The notes under the pieces: generated by a model
Seen by the model: the letters and a program-made list of their open reading frames with translations, nothing else
The model's database searches: none
What the model was told of the DNA's origin: nothing
Assembly: GCA_003551155.1 (NCBI GenBank)
Contig: PUMA01000166.1
Location: 1 to 53,809, forward strand
DNA length: 53,809 nucleotides
Origin: Desulfonatronospira sp.
Lineage (GTDB): Bacteria > Desulfobacterota > Desulfovibrionia > Desulfovibrionales > Desulfonatronovibrionaceae
Direction: 5' to 3'
Shown: in pieces, positions 35,366-43,449 of the stretch
How the letters are laid out: the number at the start of each line of letters is the position of its first letter
Position numbering within the stretch: position 1 is the stretch's first letter
Made by a program: the position numbers and the translations under genes

Positions 35366-35821
35366 CTAAAACCTGAGTTCAAAACCGTTCTCAGCCAGTG
35401 AATCCATTACAGAGTCAAAGTCCTGTTCCATCTTTCTGCGCTGCAGCTCAAAGCTTTCCAGGTCCCAGATTTCAAACTTTCTTCCCACCCCGGCCAGGAC
35501 CACATCCTTGTTCATGCCCGCGTAGGAGCGCAGATAAGGAGGCACCAGAATCCTGCCCTGTTTGTCCAGGCTGACCTCCATGGCCCCTGAAATGAAAAAA
35601 CGGTGAAAATCGCGGGCATTGCGGTTGGTCATGTTAATCTTGTTGAAACTCTGTTCAATTTCTTCCCATTCTGGTAAAGGATAACCCACTACGCAGCCGT
35701 CAAAGTTGGTCAGCATGATCCGGCCTTCTGAGGAGCGGGCCTGAATAAGCTCCCTGAAATCGGGCGGCAGCATGAGCCTTCCCTTGGGATCTATGCTTCT
35801 TTGACTATGGCCTCTGAACAT
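35366..35821 (-). CDS. mraZ: Transcriptional regulator MraZ
   Basis: A 151-residue protein with two AbrB-like half-domains, each bearing the D-x-K/Q-G-R-x3-P motif: DPKGRLMLPPDFRE near residue 10 and DKQGRILVPPYLRSYAG about 75 residues later. MraZ forms ring oligomers and binds short tandem repeats upstream of its own gene to repress the dcw operon. The frame is open to 35884, but ATG 35821 (MFRGH) is the family start, and the upstream codons overlap the operator repeats. No classical ribosome binding site precedes it except the GGTGG of the last repeat. Confidence 0.96.
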   Translation of the reverse strand: MFRGHSQRSIDPKGRLMLPPDFRELIQARSSEGRIMLTNFDGCVVGYPLPEWEEIEQSFNKINMTNRNARDFHRFFISGAMEVSLDKQGRILVPPYLRSYAGMNKDVVLAGVGRKFEIWDLESFELQRRKMEQDFDSVMDSLAENGFELRF

Positions 35822-35830
35822 ACTATCTAA

Positions 35831-35860
35831 CCACCATTTCCCACCATTTACCACCTGATT
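35831..35860 (-). promoter_or_regulatory. MraZ operator: three tandem 10-bp boxes
   Basis: On the minus strand GGTGG recurs with exact 10-bp spacing in GGTGGTAAAT, GGTGGGAAAT and GGTGGTTAGA-type units (plus-strand units start at 35831, 35841 and 35851, each CCACC). Tandem G-rich boxes with one-turn spacing are the known MraZ recognition pattern. They begin only 9 bp before the mraZ start codon, so binding would block initiation or early elongation. A fourth CCACC at 35942-35946 lies farther upstream. Confidence 0.75.
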
Positions 35861-35884
35861 TGCTGTTAGGCAAGGAAAAGTCAA

Positions 35885-35908
35885 GAGAAAAAATGAACAT
35901 TTTTTCTC
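35885..35908. promoter_or_regulatory. 24-bp palindrome upstream of the dcw promoter
   Basis: GAGAAAAAATG and its exact complement CATTTTTTCTC flank a 2-bp centre. The palindrome directly abuts the putative TTGACT -35 box at 35879-35884. Such symmetry suits a dimeric regulator. A hairpin with an A/T stem is the alternative. Confidence 0.4.
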
Positions 35909-36159
35909 CTGCGGTCCATTTCAGGCAGGATTTTTAGCTAACCACCAATGATAGTTGGATTTTAAATCTGTATTGAATTCAGGGCCATGTCACAGATTTT
36001 CCGGCTTTTTGGGGGCAGAGAATGCGGGGGCGGCAGAATTGGACCGGGCAAAAGGGGGAAAATTTTCTCTTTTAGCTTTTTCAGACTTCTGTTAAAGGGG
36101 TTTAAAGGTTTCTCAAAACAGGGGTTAACTTATCCAAAAACAACGCATTATTTCTTTTA

Positions 36160-36253
36160 AGCTCTTCGACGTATGCTGTGTAATTGTTATGGCATTCTTG
36201 ATAAGGCTCGTAATTTTTTTACTGTATATAAAATCCACACGTGTCGAGGAGCC
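36160..36253 (+). mobile_element. MITE-like palindromic element, copy B
   Basis: This 94-bp element starts AGCTCTTCGACGTATGC and ends ACACGTGTCGAGGAGCC, so the ends are imperfect inverted repeats. It shares AATTGTTATGGCATTCT and GTATATAAAATCCACACG with the other copies. The 8 bp to the left, TTCTTTTA (36152-36159), and to the right, TTCTTTAA (36254-36261), match at 7 of 8, a likely target-site duplication. It lies 93 nt upstream of pyk. Confidence 0.8.
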
Positions 36254-36346
36254 TTCTTTAATTTATTAACCTAACCTTTCTGGATTCAACTGTAAACAGA
36301 CTGTTAAAAAAGTTTTTGCACATTGCTCAAATAAGGGAAAACAGCC

Positions 36347-37753
36347 ATGCATACCAAGATTATCGCCACCATCGGTCCAGCCTGCAGGGATAGATACACC
36401 ATCAAAAGACTTGTGGACCAGGGGGTTAGGATATTCCGGCTTAATTTTTCACATGGTTCAGGACGGGATTTTGAACCCATTATTAATGACCTGAAAAGTG
36501 TGGAAGAGGAAATTCAAAAAACTCTTACCATCATGCAGGATTTGTCAGGTCCCAAGATCAGGGCCGGTGAGCTCAGGCAGTCTCCCATGACAATCCACGC
36601 CGGAGATGAGCTGTTCATGGGTCCGTCCGAGTCTCAGAACCGTTCTGAGCCTTTCCTGCCTTTTGATCATCCTGAAATCCTGCATGACCTGCGAAGCGGT
36701 GATGAGGTCAGGGTCAGCGACGGAGGCCTCAGATTTGAAGTCCTGGAAAGGCATGGAGACATTGCCAGGCTTAAAGCAGACAACAGCGGAATCATAACCT
36801 CCCGCAAGGGGATCACTTTTCCGGGCATCAAGGCTTCCATTGCCGCTTTGACCGCCAAGGACCGGGAGGATCTTGCCCTGGGCCTGGACCTGGGTGTGGA
36901 CGCAGTGGCCATGTCCTTTGTACAGTGCCCGGAAGATGTGGCCAGCGCAAAACATCTTATCGAGAAAAAAGGACGCTGGATTCCTGTTATAGCCAAGCTG
37001 GAAAGACAGGTGGCGGTCAACAGGCTGGAGGAGATCCTCAAGATTGCTGACGGAATAATGGTGGCCAGGGGAGATCTGGGCCTGGAATGCCCTCTGTCCT
37101 CTCTTCCTACACTGCAAAAGAGAATCATATCCGCCTGCAATCAGGCTTCAAAGCCGGTCATTGTCGCTACACAAATGCTATTGTCCATGGTCAGCAACCC
37201 CATGCCCACCAGGGCTGAGACTACGGATGTGGCCAATGCTGTCCTGGACGGAACAGATTGCCTGATGCTCTCCGAAGAGACAGCCATTGGCCAGTATCCT
37301 GTCCAGGCCGTGGGCTATATGCGCGAAATAGCTGAAGAAGCCGAAAAGTTTTTCTTTGAGCTGGGTACCAGTCCCATTGAGCCCAAAAATAAGGCTTCGG
37401 AAAATTTCATCGGCTATGGAGCCTGCCTCCTGGCCCAGAACATAAGTGGCAAGGCCCTGGTCGCTCATACCGACTCCGGTGCCACAGCCAGAATTATCAG
37501 TTCCTGCCGTCCCGTTCAGATCATATACGGTCTGAGCCCAAGCCGGGATACCCAGAAATTTCTGAATTTTTCCTGGGGAGTGGTGCCCGTGCACATACCT
37601 GACGAACCCAGGGATCACCTGCAGAGGACTGAGAAATTCGTGGAGGAGTTTCCAGGGTTCATGTCCGGAGATGAACTGGTCATAACTGCGGGACACCCCA
37701 AGGCAGGGGTGGAAAGCTCATCCACCAACCTGCTGAAGATCTACAGAAAATAA
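36347..37753 (+). CDS. pyk: Pyruvate kinase
   Basis: A 468-residue enzyme converting phosphoenolpyruvate and ADP to pyruvate and ATP. HTKIIATIGPACRD (2-15), LNFSHGSG (34-41), MQDLSGPKIRAG (about 64-75), the catalytic Lys-Glu segment VIAKLERQVAVNRLEEI, MVARGDLGLE and the MLSEETAIGQYP stretch are all present. The lysine motif reads KLER rather than the common KIEN, a conservative change. AAGGGA precedes the ATG. It is monocistronic and diverges from mraZ. Confidence 0.96.
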   Translation: MHTKIIATIGPACRDRYTIKRLVDQGVRIFRLNFSHGSGRDFEPIINDLKSVEEEIQKTLTIMQDLSGPKIRAGELRQSPMTIHAGDELFMGPSESQNRSEPFLPFDHPEILHDLRSGDEVRVSDGGLRFEVLERHGDIARLKADNSGIITSRKGITFPGIKASIAALTAKDREDLALGLDLGVDAVAMSFVQCPEDVASAKHLIEKKGRWIPVIAKLERQVAVNRLEEILKIADGIMVARGDLGLECPLSSLPTLQKRIISACNQASKPVIVATQMLLSMVSNPMPTRAETTDVANAVLDGTDCLMLSEETAIGQYPVQAVGYMREIAEEAEKFFFELGTSPIEPKNKASENFIGYGACLLAQNISGKALVAHTDSGATARIISSCRPVQIIYGLSPSRDTQKFLNFSWGVVPVHIPDEPRDHLQRTEKFVEEFPGFMSGDELVITAGHPKAGVESSSTNLLKIYRK

Positions 37754-37833
37754 TCTTTTCAGCACCGCCTGTTTTTCAGAAGAACTGCAGAAGGAGCTCC
37801 AGAAAAGAGCCCTGGGAAGAGGACCGGGCTGAA

Positions 37834-38229
37834 TCAGCTCGGTTCCTCTTCGCTGTAATAGGCTCTGGAGCTGTTCTTTTCGGCCACCATGACCCACTCA
37901 AGTCTTGTCCCGTACTCTCTCAGGCGGTTCTTGAGTTCCTGGTAAACAAAACAGGCCAGGTTTTCCGAGGAAGGATTGATGTCTTTGAAATACGGCAGTT
38001 CATTCAAGTGCTTATGGTCCAGTTTTTCCAGTACTGCCTGAAGATTTTTTTTCAATACCTTGAAATCAATCAGCATGCCGGTTTCGGGATCAACCTGGTC
38101 TCCGCAAACCTGGGCTTCCACCAGAAAGTTGTGTCCGTGCAGACTTTCGCATTTTCCTCCATAATTGCGCAGCTGATGGGAGGCACTGAAGTCAGCGCTC
38201 ACCCTCAGACAAAACCTGGGCCGGTTCAT
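37834..38229 (-). CDS. queD: 6-carboxy-5,6,7,8-tetrahydropterin synthase
   Basis: A 131-residue T-fold enzyme of the PTPS/QueD family, making the first pterin intermediate of queuosine from dihydroneopterin triphosphate. Zinc ligands H18 (ASH), H31 and H33 (LHGHN) and the catalytic C27 are in place, as is the DHKHLNELPYF segment (about 96-106 of the dimer site). Length fits QueD. AAAGGA precedes the ATG. It follows dnaE after 57 nt. A PTPS-III paralogue of folate synthesis is possible but less likely, given the Cys at 27. Confidence 0.9.
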   Translation of the reverse strand: MNRPRFCLRVSADFSASHQLRNYGGKCESLHGHNFLVEAQVCGDQVDPETGMLIDFKVLKKNLQAVLEKLDHKHLNELPYFKDINPSSENLACFVYQELKNRLREYGTRLEWVMVAEKNSSRAYYSEEEPS

Positions 38230-38286
38230 TCTTTTTCCTTTATCATGTCTGCCATATTAAGATTTTCGTGGATGGACAAAGATCTG

Positions 38287-41200
38287 TCATGTCTGCGATC
38301 CGTTTCCGGACAGGGATATGAGTCCCTGCACTTCAGACCAGAAACCCTGGCCCGGATTGACCCGGTAGTCTGGACCAAGCCTGAGCCTGCACAGTATTTC
38401 TTCATCGAGGTCAACCACTATATGCACCGGAACATTCCCGGGGTGTTTCTGAATCAGGCTTTTCAGCCTGTCCGTCCAGACTGGTTCCTGGTCATCCGGA
38501 ACAGATACCCGGATCATTACGGGTTCATTGCTGTTTAAGGCAATCTGGCCAAGAAGAGATACGCTTTCAGCGGTCAATTTCACCTGTTTCGAGGCCTCGG
38601 CCGCATCATCCCGGGAGTTCTGCATACCCTGGTAACTGCTGATTCTGGCTTTGAGCAGCAAGGGCTGCTCGCTGTCCAGGGTCTGCCTGTACCTGGAGTA
38701 AGCATCCCCGAAAAAGGTGACTTCGGCTGTGCCGGTAAGATCCTCTATCTGACAGAAGGCCATTTTGTCCCCCTTTTTGTTCGTGTGCTCCTTCCTGCCG
38801 ACAACCATCGCCGCAATCTCCACATGGGTGCCGGGCTTGAGCTCCAGGCACTCGCGGACAGTATTAAAACTGCAGCGCTGGATTTCTTCCTTGAAAGGCA
38901 ACAGGGGATGGCCGCTCAGGTAAAAGCCCAGGGACTCCTTTTCCAGCTTGAGTTTTTCTTCCTCGGCATATTCCAGGAACTCATTTTCGGGACAATCCAG
39001 GCCCAGACCGGGTACAGCGCATTCATCCTTCTCCACTACCAGATTCAGCATGGAGAGTTGTCCCTGGGATTTGTGCCTGGCAGAACGCTGTGCCCTGGAA
39101 ACGACCATGTCCAGACCTTTCAGAAGTCCCTGGCGTGAACAGCCCAGGGAGTCCATGGCCCCGCTTTTGATGAGCATTTCCATGACCCGCCTGGTCACCT
39201 TGCGTGTATTCATCCTCTCGCAAAATTCCAGCAGACTTGTAAAGGGTCCGTTCCGGTCCCTTTCCTGGACAATGGCCTCTATAGCTCCCTGTCCCACATT
39301 CTTGATCCCGGCAAGGCCGAAGCGGACGTTATTTCCTTCCACGCTGAAGGCGTACAGGCTGGAGTTGATGCAGGGAGGCAGAACCTTAATTGACAGATCA
39401 CGGCAGGCATTGACGTGAGCAATGACCTTGTCTGTATTGCTGACTTCCGAAGTGATCAGGGCAGCCATGAACTCCTGGGGGAAATGCGTCTTGAGATAGG
39501 CGGTCTGGTAGGAGATCAGGGCATAGGCGGCGCTGTGGGATTTATTGAAGCCGTAGCCGGCGAATTTTTCCATGAGATCGAAAATATGTTCAGCGGTTTC
39601 TTCGTCGACGTTGTGTTCCCTGGCGCCCTGAAGGAACTTGCTTCTCTGCCTGGCCATGACCCCTGCTTCTTTTTTGCCCATGGCCCGGCGCAGAATGTCT
39701 CCGTCACCCAGGGAATCCCCCGCCAGGACCTGGGCGATTTTCATTACCTGTTCCTGGTAGAGGATAACCCCGTATGTTTCATTTAAAATGGGCTCCAGTT
39801 CGGGATGGGGGTATGTGACCTGAGTCCGGCCGTGCTTGCGCTGGACAAAGTCCGTGACCATCCCGCTTTCCAGGGGACCGGGACGGTACAGGGCCAGCAG
39901 GGCAATTATATCCTCGAAGCAGGTGGGCTTCAGGTCCATGAGTACTTTGCGCATGCCCGGGCTTTCAAGCTGAAATACCCCGTCGGTCAGGCCCTGTCCA
40001 AGGAGCTCATACGTCCCGGGATCGTCCAGAGGCAGCCTGTTCAGGTCAGGAACTTGCTTGCCCCCTCTGGAGGCCAGCTCCATGGCGTTCTTGATTACAG
40101 TCAGGGTCTTGAGTCCGAGAAAATCGAACTTGATAAGCCCTACTTTTTCCACCCGCTTCATATCGAACTGGGTGACCACCTCCCCTTTTTTGCCCCGATA
40201 AAGGGGCAGATGCTCATGCATGGCCCGGTCGGATATGACGATTCCTGCAGCATGGGTAGAAGCATGCCGGACCAGCCCTTCCAGGCGGCGGCAGATGTCC
40301 ATGAGTCCGGCAATATTTTCATCCTGTTCAGCCATCCGGCGGAGCTCGGGCTCCTGCTCCATTGCTTTGTCAATGGTCATTTTAAGCTCTTCAGGTATGA
40401 GCTTGGCCATTTTATCCGTGAGGGAAAGCTTGAGCCCCAGAGCCCTGCCCACATCGCGGACTACCGCCCTGGCCTTCATGGTCCCGAAGGTAGTTATCTG
40501 GGCCACGCTGTCCCGGCCGTATTTTTCAGACACGTACCGGATGACCTTTTCCCGCTGGTCATAGCAGAAATCCACATCAATATCCGGCATGCTGGCCCGT
40601 TCTTTGTTTAGAAAACGCTCAAACAGAAGATTGTACCGGATAGGATCCAGGTTGGTGATGCGCAGAGCGTAGGCTACAAGGCTTCCAGCTGCAGATCCCC
40701 GTCCGGGCCCCACGGGAATGTCCCGGGACTTGGCCCAGTTGATGAAGTCCTGAACTATGAGAAAATATCCCGGAAATCCCATGGAGCAGATAATCTCCAG
40801 CTCCTCTTCCAGCCGTTGCCGGTAAAGGTCCTGGTCCACCATGTAGGGGAGCTCAGAAAATCTTTGTTCCAGGCCTTCCCTGGACAGCCGGATAAATTCC
40901 TCATCCAGGGTTTTTCCCATGGTCGGAGTGTACCTGGGAAAATGAAGCCTGTCGGTTTTCAGTTCCAGGCTGCAATTGCGAACTATGTCCTGCACGTTTT
41001 CCAGGGCCTGGGGACAGTGCGCAAACTCTCTTTCCATCTCTTCCAGGGATTTGTAGTACAACTGGTCGGTATCGAATCGCATTCTGGATCTGTCCTGGAC
41101 CTTGGCATTGGTCTGGATACAGAGCAGAATATCATGGGCCTGGGCATCATTGGGACCCAGATAATGGCAGTCATTGGTGGCCACCACGGGCAGGCCGGTA

Positions 41201-41772
41201 TCCCGGGACATTTCCAGGAGCCCGTCGTTTACTTCCTGCTGTTCAGGAATCCCGTTGGCTTCCAGCTCCAGATAGAAACGGCCCGGAAATATACTTGCAT
41301 ATTCCAGAGCCCTGGCCCTGGCCTGATCGTATCCCTGCTGGCGCAGGGCATACTGTACTTCGCCCTGCAGGCAGGCTGACAGGGCAATGAGATCCTGGGA
41401 GTGACGTTTAAGGATGTCCTTGTCCACCCGGGGCTTGTAGTAAAACCCGTCCAACCAGCCCTTGGTCACGATTCTGATCAGGTTCTGGTAGCCATTCCTG
41501 TTCATGGCCAGCAGAACCAGGTGGTATCTCAGCTGCTCTCTGTCCTGATGGTGGGAATGGGCTATATACACTTCACAGCCGATAATGGGCTTTATTCCGA
41601 ATTTCCTGGCTTCAAGGTAGAAATTTAGAGCTCCGAACAGGTTGCCGTGATCAGTGATGGCTGCTGCAGGCATGCCCAGATCAACTGCACGGGAGCAGAG
41701 ATCGCTTATCCTGATGGCACCGTCAAGAAGACTGTATTCTGTATGGCAATGCAGATGTGTGAAATAAGACAT
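38287..41772 (-). CDS. dnaE: DNA polymerase III subunit alpha
   Basis: An 1161-residue C-family replicative polymerase. The N-terminal PHP domain opens with FTHLHCHTEYSLLDGA (4-19). The palm aspartates lie in PDIDVDFCYDQREKVI (about 394-409), with GPGRGSAAGSLVAYAL just before. The HhH region, a C-terminal OB fold (HVEIAAMVVGRKEHTNKKGDKMAF) and a tau-binding end follow. Length fits DnaE1 and not the short DnaE2. GGAG precedes the ATG. It sits between the LUD gene and queD. Confidence 0.97.
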   Translation of the reverse strand: MSYFTHLHCHTEYSLLDGAIRISDLCSRAVDLGMPAAAITDHGNLFGALNFYLEARKFGIKPIIGCEVYIAHSHHQDREQLRYHLVLLAMNRNGYQNLIRIVTKGWLDGFYYKPRVDKDILKRHSQDLIALSACLQGEVQYALRQQGYDQARARALEYASIFPGRFYLELEANGIPEQQEVNDGLLEMSRDTGLPVVATNDCHYLGPNDAQAHDILLCIQTNAKVQDRSRMRFDTDQLYYKSLEEMEREFAHCPQALENVQDIVRNCSLELKTDRLHFPRYTPTMGKTLDEEFIRLSREGLEQRFSELPYMVDQDLYRQRLEEELEIICSMGFPGYFLIVQDFINWAKSRDIPVGPGRGSAAGSLVAYALRITNLDPIRYNLLFERFLNKERASMPDIDVDFCYDQREKVIRYVSEKYGRDSVAQITTFGTMKARAVVRDVGRALGLKLSLTDKMAKLIPEELKMTIDKAMEQEPELRRMAEQDENIAGLMDICRRLEGLVRHASTHAAGIVISDRAMHEHLPLYRGKKGEVVTQFDMKRVEKVGLIKFDFLGLKTLTVIKNAMELASRGGKQVPDLNRLPLDDPGTYELLGQGLTDGVFQLESPGMRKVLMDLKPTCFEDIIALLALYRPGPLESGMVTDFVQRKHGRTQVTYPHPELEPILNETYGVILYQEQVMKIAQVLAGDSLGDGDILRRAMGKKEAGVMARQRSKFLQGAREHNVDEETAEHIFDLMEKFAGYGFNKSHSAAYALISYQTAYLKTHFPQEFMAALITSEVSNTDKVIAHVNACRDLSIKVLPPCINSSLYAFSVEGNNVRFGLAGIKNVGQGAIEAIVQERDRNGPFTSLLEFCERMNTRKVTRRVMEMLIKSGAMDSLGCSRQGLLKGLDMVVSRAQRSARHKSQGQLSMLNLVVEKDECAVPGLGLDCPENEFLEYAEEEKLKLEKESLGFYLSGHPLLPFKEEIQRCSFNTVRECLELKPGTHVEIAAMVVGRKEHTNKKGDKMAFCQIEDLTGTAEVTFFGDAYSRYRQTLDSEQPLLLKARISSYQGMQNSRDDAAEASKQVKLTAESVSLLGQIALNSNEPVMIRVSVPDDQEPVWTDRLKSLIQKHPGNVPVHIVVDLDEEILCRLRLGPDYRVNPGQGFWSEVQGLISLSGNGSQT

Positions 41773-41843
41773 GGCATGCTCCGGATATCAGATGTCAGTA
41801 CAGAGGCCCGGTTTCCGGCATCAGACTGCTGACTGCAGGCTTA

Positions 41844-42497
41844 TCAAAGTCCCAGATCCTCATTGATTAGAATAACACAGATCCGGCCCTTGGGGAAGGA
41901 CTTTTCAGTGATGCTCCAGATGTTGCAGATCCGTTCAGGACTCTGGCAGTCATGGCAGTAAGCGGTCTTTACACAGGGTGTCTTTTTTTTGAGACGCATG
42001 GCATTGGCCGGGGCGCTGAAGGCCTTGATCCGCTCCATGGCCTGGTCCACATCCCCGACAATTTTGTTGCGACCGCAAAGAACAAGCACATTTCTGGGGC
42101 CAAAGACCAGAGCACCCACTCTGTTGCCGATCATATCCAGATTGACCAGAAAACCCTGCTCTGTCACTGCGTTGGTCCCGGTAATGAACAGATCCGCCAG
42201 CAGGGCCTGTCTTCGAAGTTCCAGAGCTGCCTCGGCCCCCCTGCTTTTATCAAAGGTGTCCATAACCATAATATCCTGTCTGTCTTTGAGCTCCTGATAA
42301 AGACCGATATCCTTGAATGTGGCTGATCCTCCCCAGGCCATGGATGAAGGCTTGAGATCCGGAAGCAGCTCTCTCAGGACCAGGCTCCTGGCCTCTGAGC
42401 CGTCCCTGACCAGGTGGCAGCTGAAGTTGTTTTCCAGAAGATTCTCCTGGACCCTTTTAAGCCTTATTTCCCAGAATTCTTTGATTTCATTGCTCAT
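41844..42497 (-). CDS. LUD-domain (lactate utilization, LutC/YkgG-like) protein
   Basis: A 217-residue cytosolic protein with a LUD fold: KPSSMAWGGSATFKDIGLY (about 49-67), TGTNAVTEQGFLVNLDMIGNRVGALVFGP (about 106-134) and a closing RICVILINEDLGL. Near the C-terminus a Cys set (PCVKTAYCHDCQSPERICN) could bind metal or a cluster, as in many anaerobe members. It lacks the ferredoxin domain of LutB and is not beside lactate genes, so a lactate role is unproven. GGAG precedes the ATG. It is first in the dnaE-queD transcription unit. Confidence 0.85.
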   Translation of the reverse strand: MSNEIKEFWEIRLKRVQENLLENNFSCHLVRDGSEARSLVLRELLPDLKPSSMAWGGSATFKDIGLYQELKDRQDIMVMDTFDKSRGAEAALELRRQALLADLFITGTNAVTEQGFLVNLDMIGNRVGALVFGPRNVLVLCGRNKIVGDVDQAMERIKAFSAPANAMRLKKKTPCVKTAYCHDCQSPERICNIWSITEKSFPKGRICVILINEDLGL

Positions 42498-42797
42498 TAA
42501 GATCTCCGTCTTTCATGTCGGGTCGGGTTTGCCATGAGAATGCGCCTTGATTGAACAGATCAGCTACGTTTTAAGGAACAGCAGCTTTCTTGTACAGACC
42601 CGGAAATCCCGGGACTGGAAAACTGTCCAGGCAATCAGGCAGATTATGGCGGCAGATTGTGGTTTTTCGACGCAACATGTGGATTTTATATACAGTTAAA
42701 AATCAGGAGCCTTGTCCAGAAGGCCATAACAATTCCACAGCATACGTCGAAGAGCCCGGATTGTCTTCTCTGTATCCATTTTCACCCTGAAACGGGT
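42498..42797. other. Intergenic region with element copy C
   Basis: The only structure recognised in this 300-nt gap is the inverted copy C of the palindromic element (42661-42756) and its flanking repeats. It presumably also contains the promoter of the LUD-dnaE-queD unit. Confidence 0.5.
42661..42756 (-). mobile_element. MITE-like palindromic element, copy C (inverted)
   Basis: A 96-bp element in reverse orientation. Its minus strand starts GGCTCTTCGACGTATGC and ends TGCGTCGAAAAACC, inverted repeats of each other. The internal blocks GGAATTGTTATGG and GTATATAAAATCCACA match copies A and B. Flanks CAGATTGT (42653-42660) and CGGATTGT (42757-42764) match at 7 of 8, as expected for a target-site duplication. 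It has the best-preserved ends and serves as a reference copy. Confidence 0.8.
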
Positions 42798-43313
42798 TTA
42801 TTTTGATCCCCTGGTCGTTTTGGGGGAAGTCACAGATTGTTTCCTGTCAGCACCGGCCCCGGGAGTCCTGGGTACAAGTTTGATTTCAGGCACGAGCACT
42901 TTGCTGATCACCAGCACCTCCTCAACATCATGTAACACCTCCCAGTCCGGGTTCTTGGAATCAAAACCTTCCGGAGCCGGGCTCAGGGTGCCGTCCTTTT
43001 TTCTGAACAGATACATTTTTTCCCTCCTGATGGTAAATCCGGTCAATTGTCTGGCAAGCAGACCGCTATCGATATATGTCTCAATTTGTTCAGGTGTGAA
43101 ATAGGCGCATGGAAATAAACTGCAGCTGCGGGCGCACCTGGCTGGTGTGGTATAATAGCTGCCGCTGTTTTTTTTCTGTATGGTGCAATAAATGCTTCTG
43201 TATAACATGTATGGCCGGTTATTGGATGTTTTGTACCGGGCAGTATCCGGAAAAGAATTCATGCTGCCTGTGCTGTCTGTCTCTAATGGTTTTTTATCTG
43301 TCAGGTTACTCAT
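42798..43313 (-). CDS. Uncharacterised protein with Cys motif
   Basis: I do not recognise this 171-residue frame. The first 55 residues are low in coding character and may be untranslated. The part from about residue 58 looks protein-like: CARSCSLFPCAYFTPEQIETYI (split here as CARSC, then SLFPCAYF), a FTIRREKMYLFRKKDG segment, and a VEEVLVISKVLVPEIKLVPR strand pair. Spaced cysteines could bind a metal. The start at 43313 has no good ribosome binding site, so the N-terminus is uncertain. It lies downstream of the lipoprotein terminator and upstream of copy C. Confidence 0.4.
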   Translation of the reverse strand: MSNLTDKKPLETDSTGSMNSFPDTARYKTSNNRPYMLYRSIYCTIQKKNSGSYYTTPARCARSCSLFPCAYFTPEQIETYIDSGLLARQLTGFTIRREKMYLFRKKDGTLSPAPEGFDSKNPDWEVLHDVEEVLVISKVLVPEIKLVPRTPGAGADRKQSVTSPKTTRGSK

Positions 43314-43368
43314 AAGGAACGATAAATCCGGATCAGTGCATTCTCAGGGCAGACAGGCATAAACAGCA

Positions 43369-43408
43369 AAATAAAAAAAGGGGCCAAAGGGTGCTGGTTT
43401 TTGGCCCC
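43369..43408 (-). terminator. Rho-independent terminator after the surface lipoprotein
   Basis: On the minus strand GGGGCCAAA (complement of 43400-43408) pairs with TTTGGCCCC (complement of 43380-43388) across an 11-nt loop and runs into TTTTTTTATTT (43369-43379). This closes the lipoprotein gene, which ends at 43450, and probably the whole valS operon. Confidence 0.85.
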
Positions 43409-43449
43409 GGTGGGTGCATACGCATTGCATGGACAGACTGGAAACAGGG

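Larger units (their letters stand above)
35822..36346. other. Divergent intergenic region between mraZ and pyk
   Basis: This stretch holds the MraZ boxes, a minus-strand TTGACT (35879-35884) that may be the -35 of the dcw promoter (a convincing -10 was not found), a 24-bp palindrome and element copy B. It must drive dcw to the left and pyruvate kinase to the right. No gene is supported. Confidence 0.5.

Noticed and set aside
13018-42756. The palindromic elements as integron attC sites
   Set aside because: The ends do not carry the GTTRRRY/RYYYAAC core sites, there is no integrase or cassette array, and the flanking 8-bp duplications indicate transposition.
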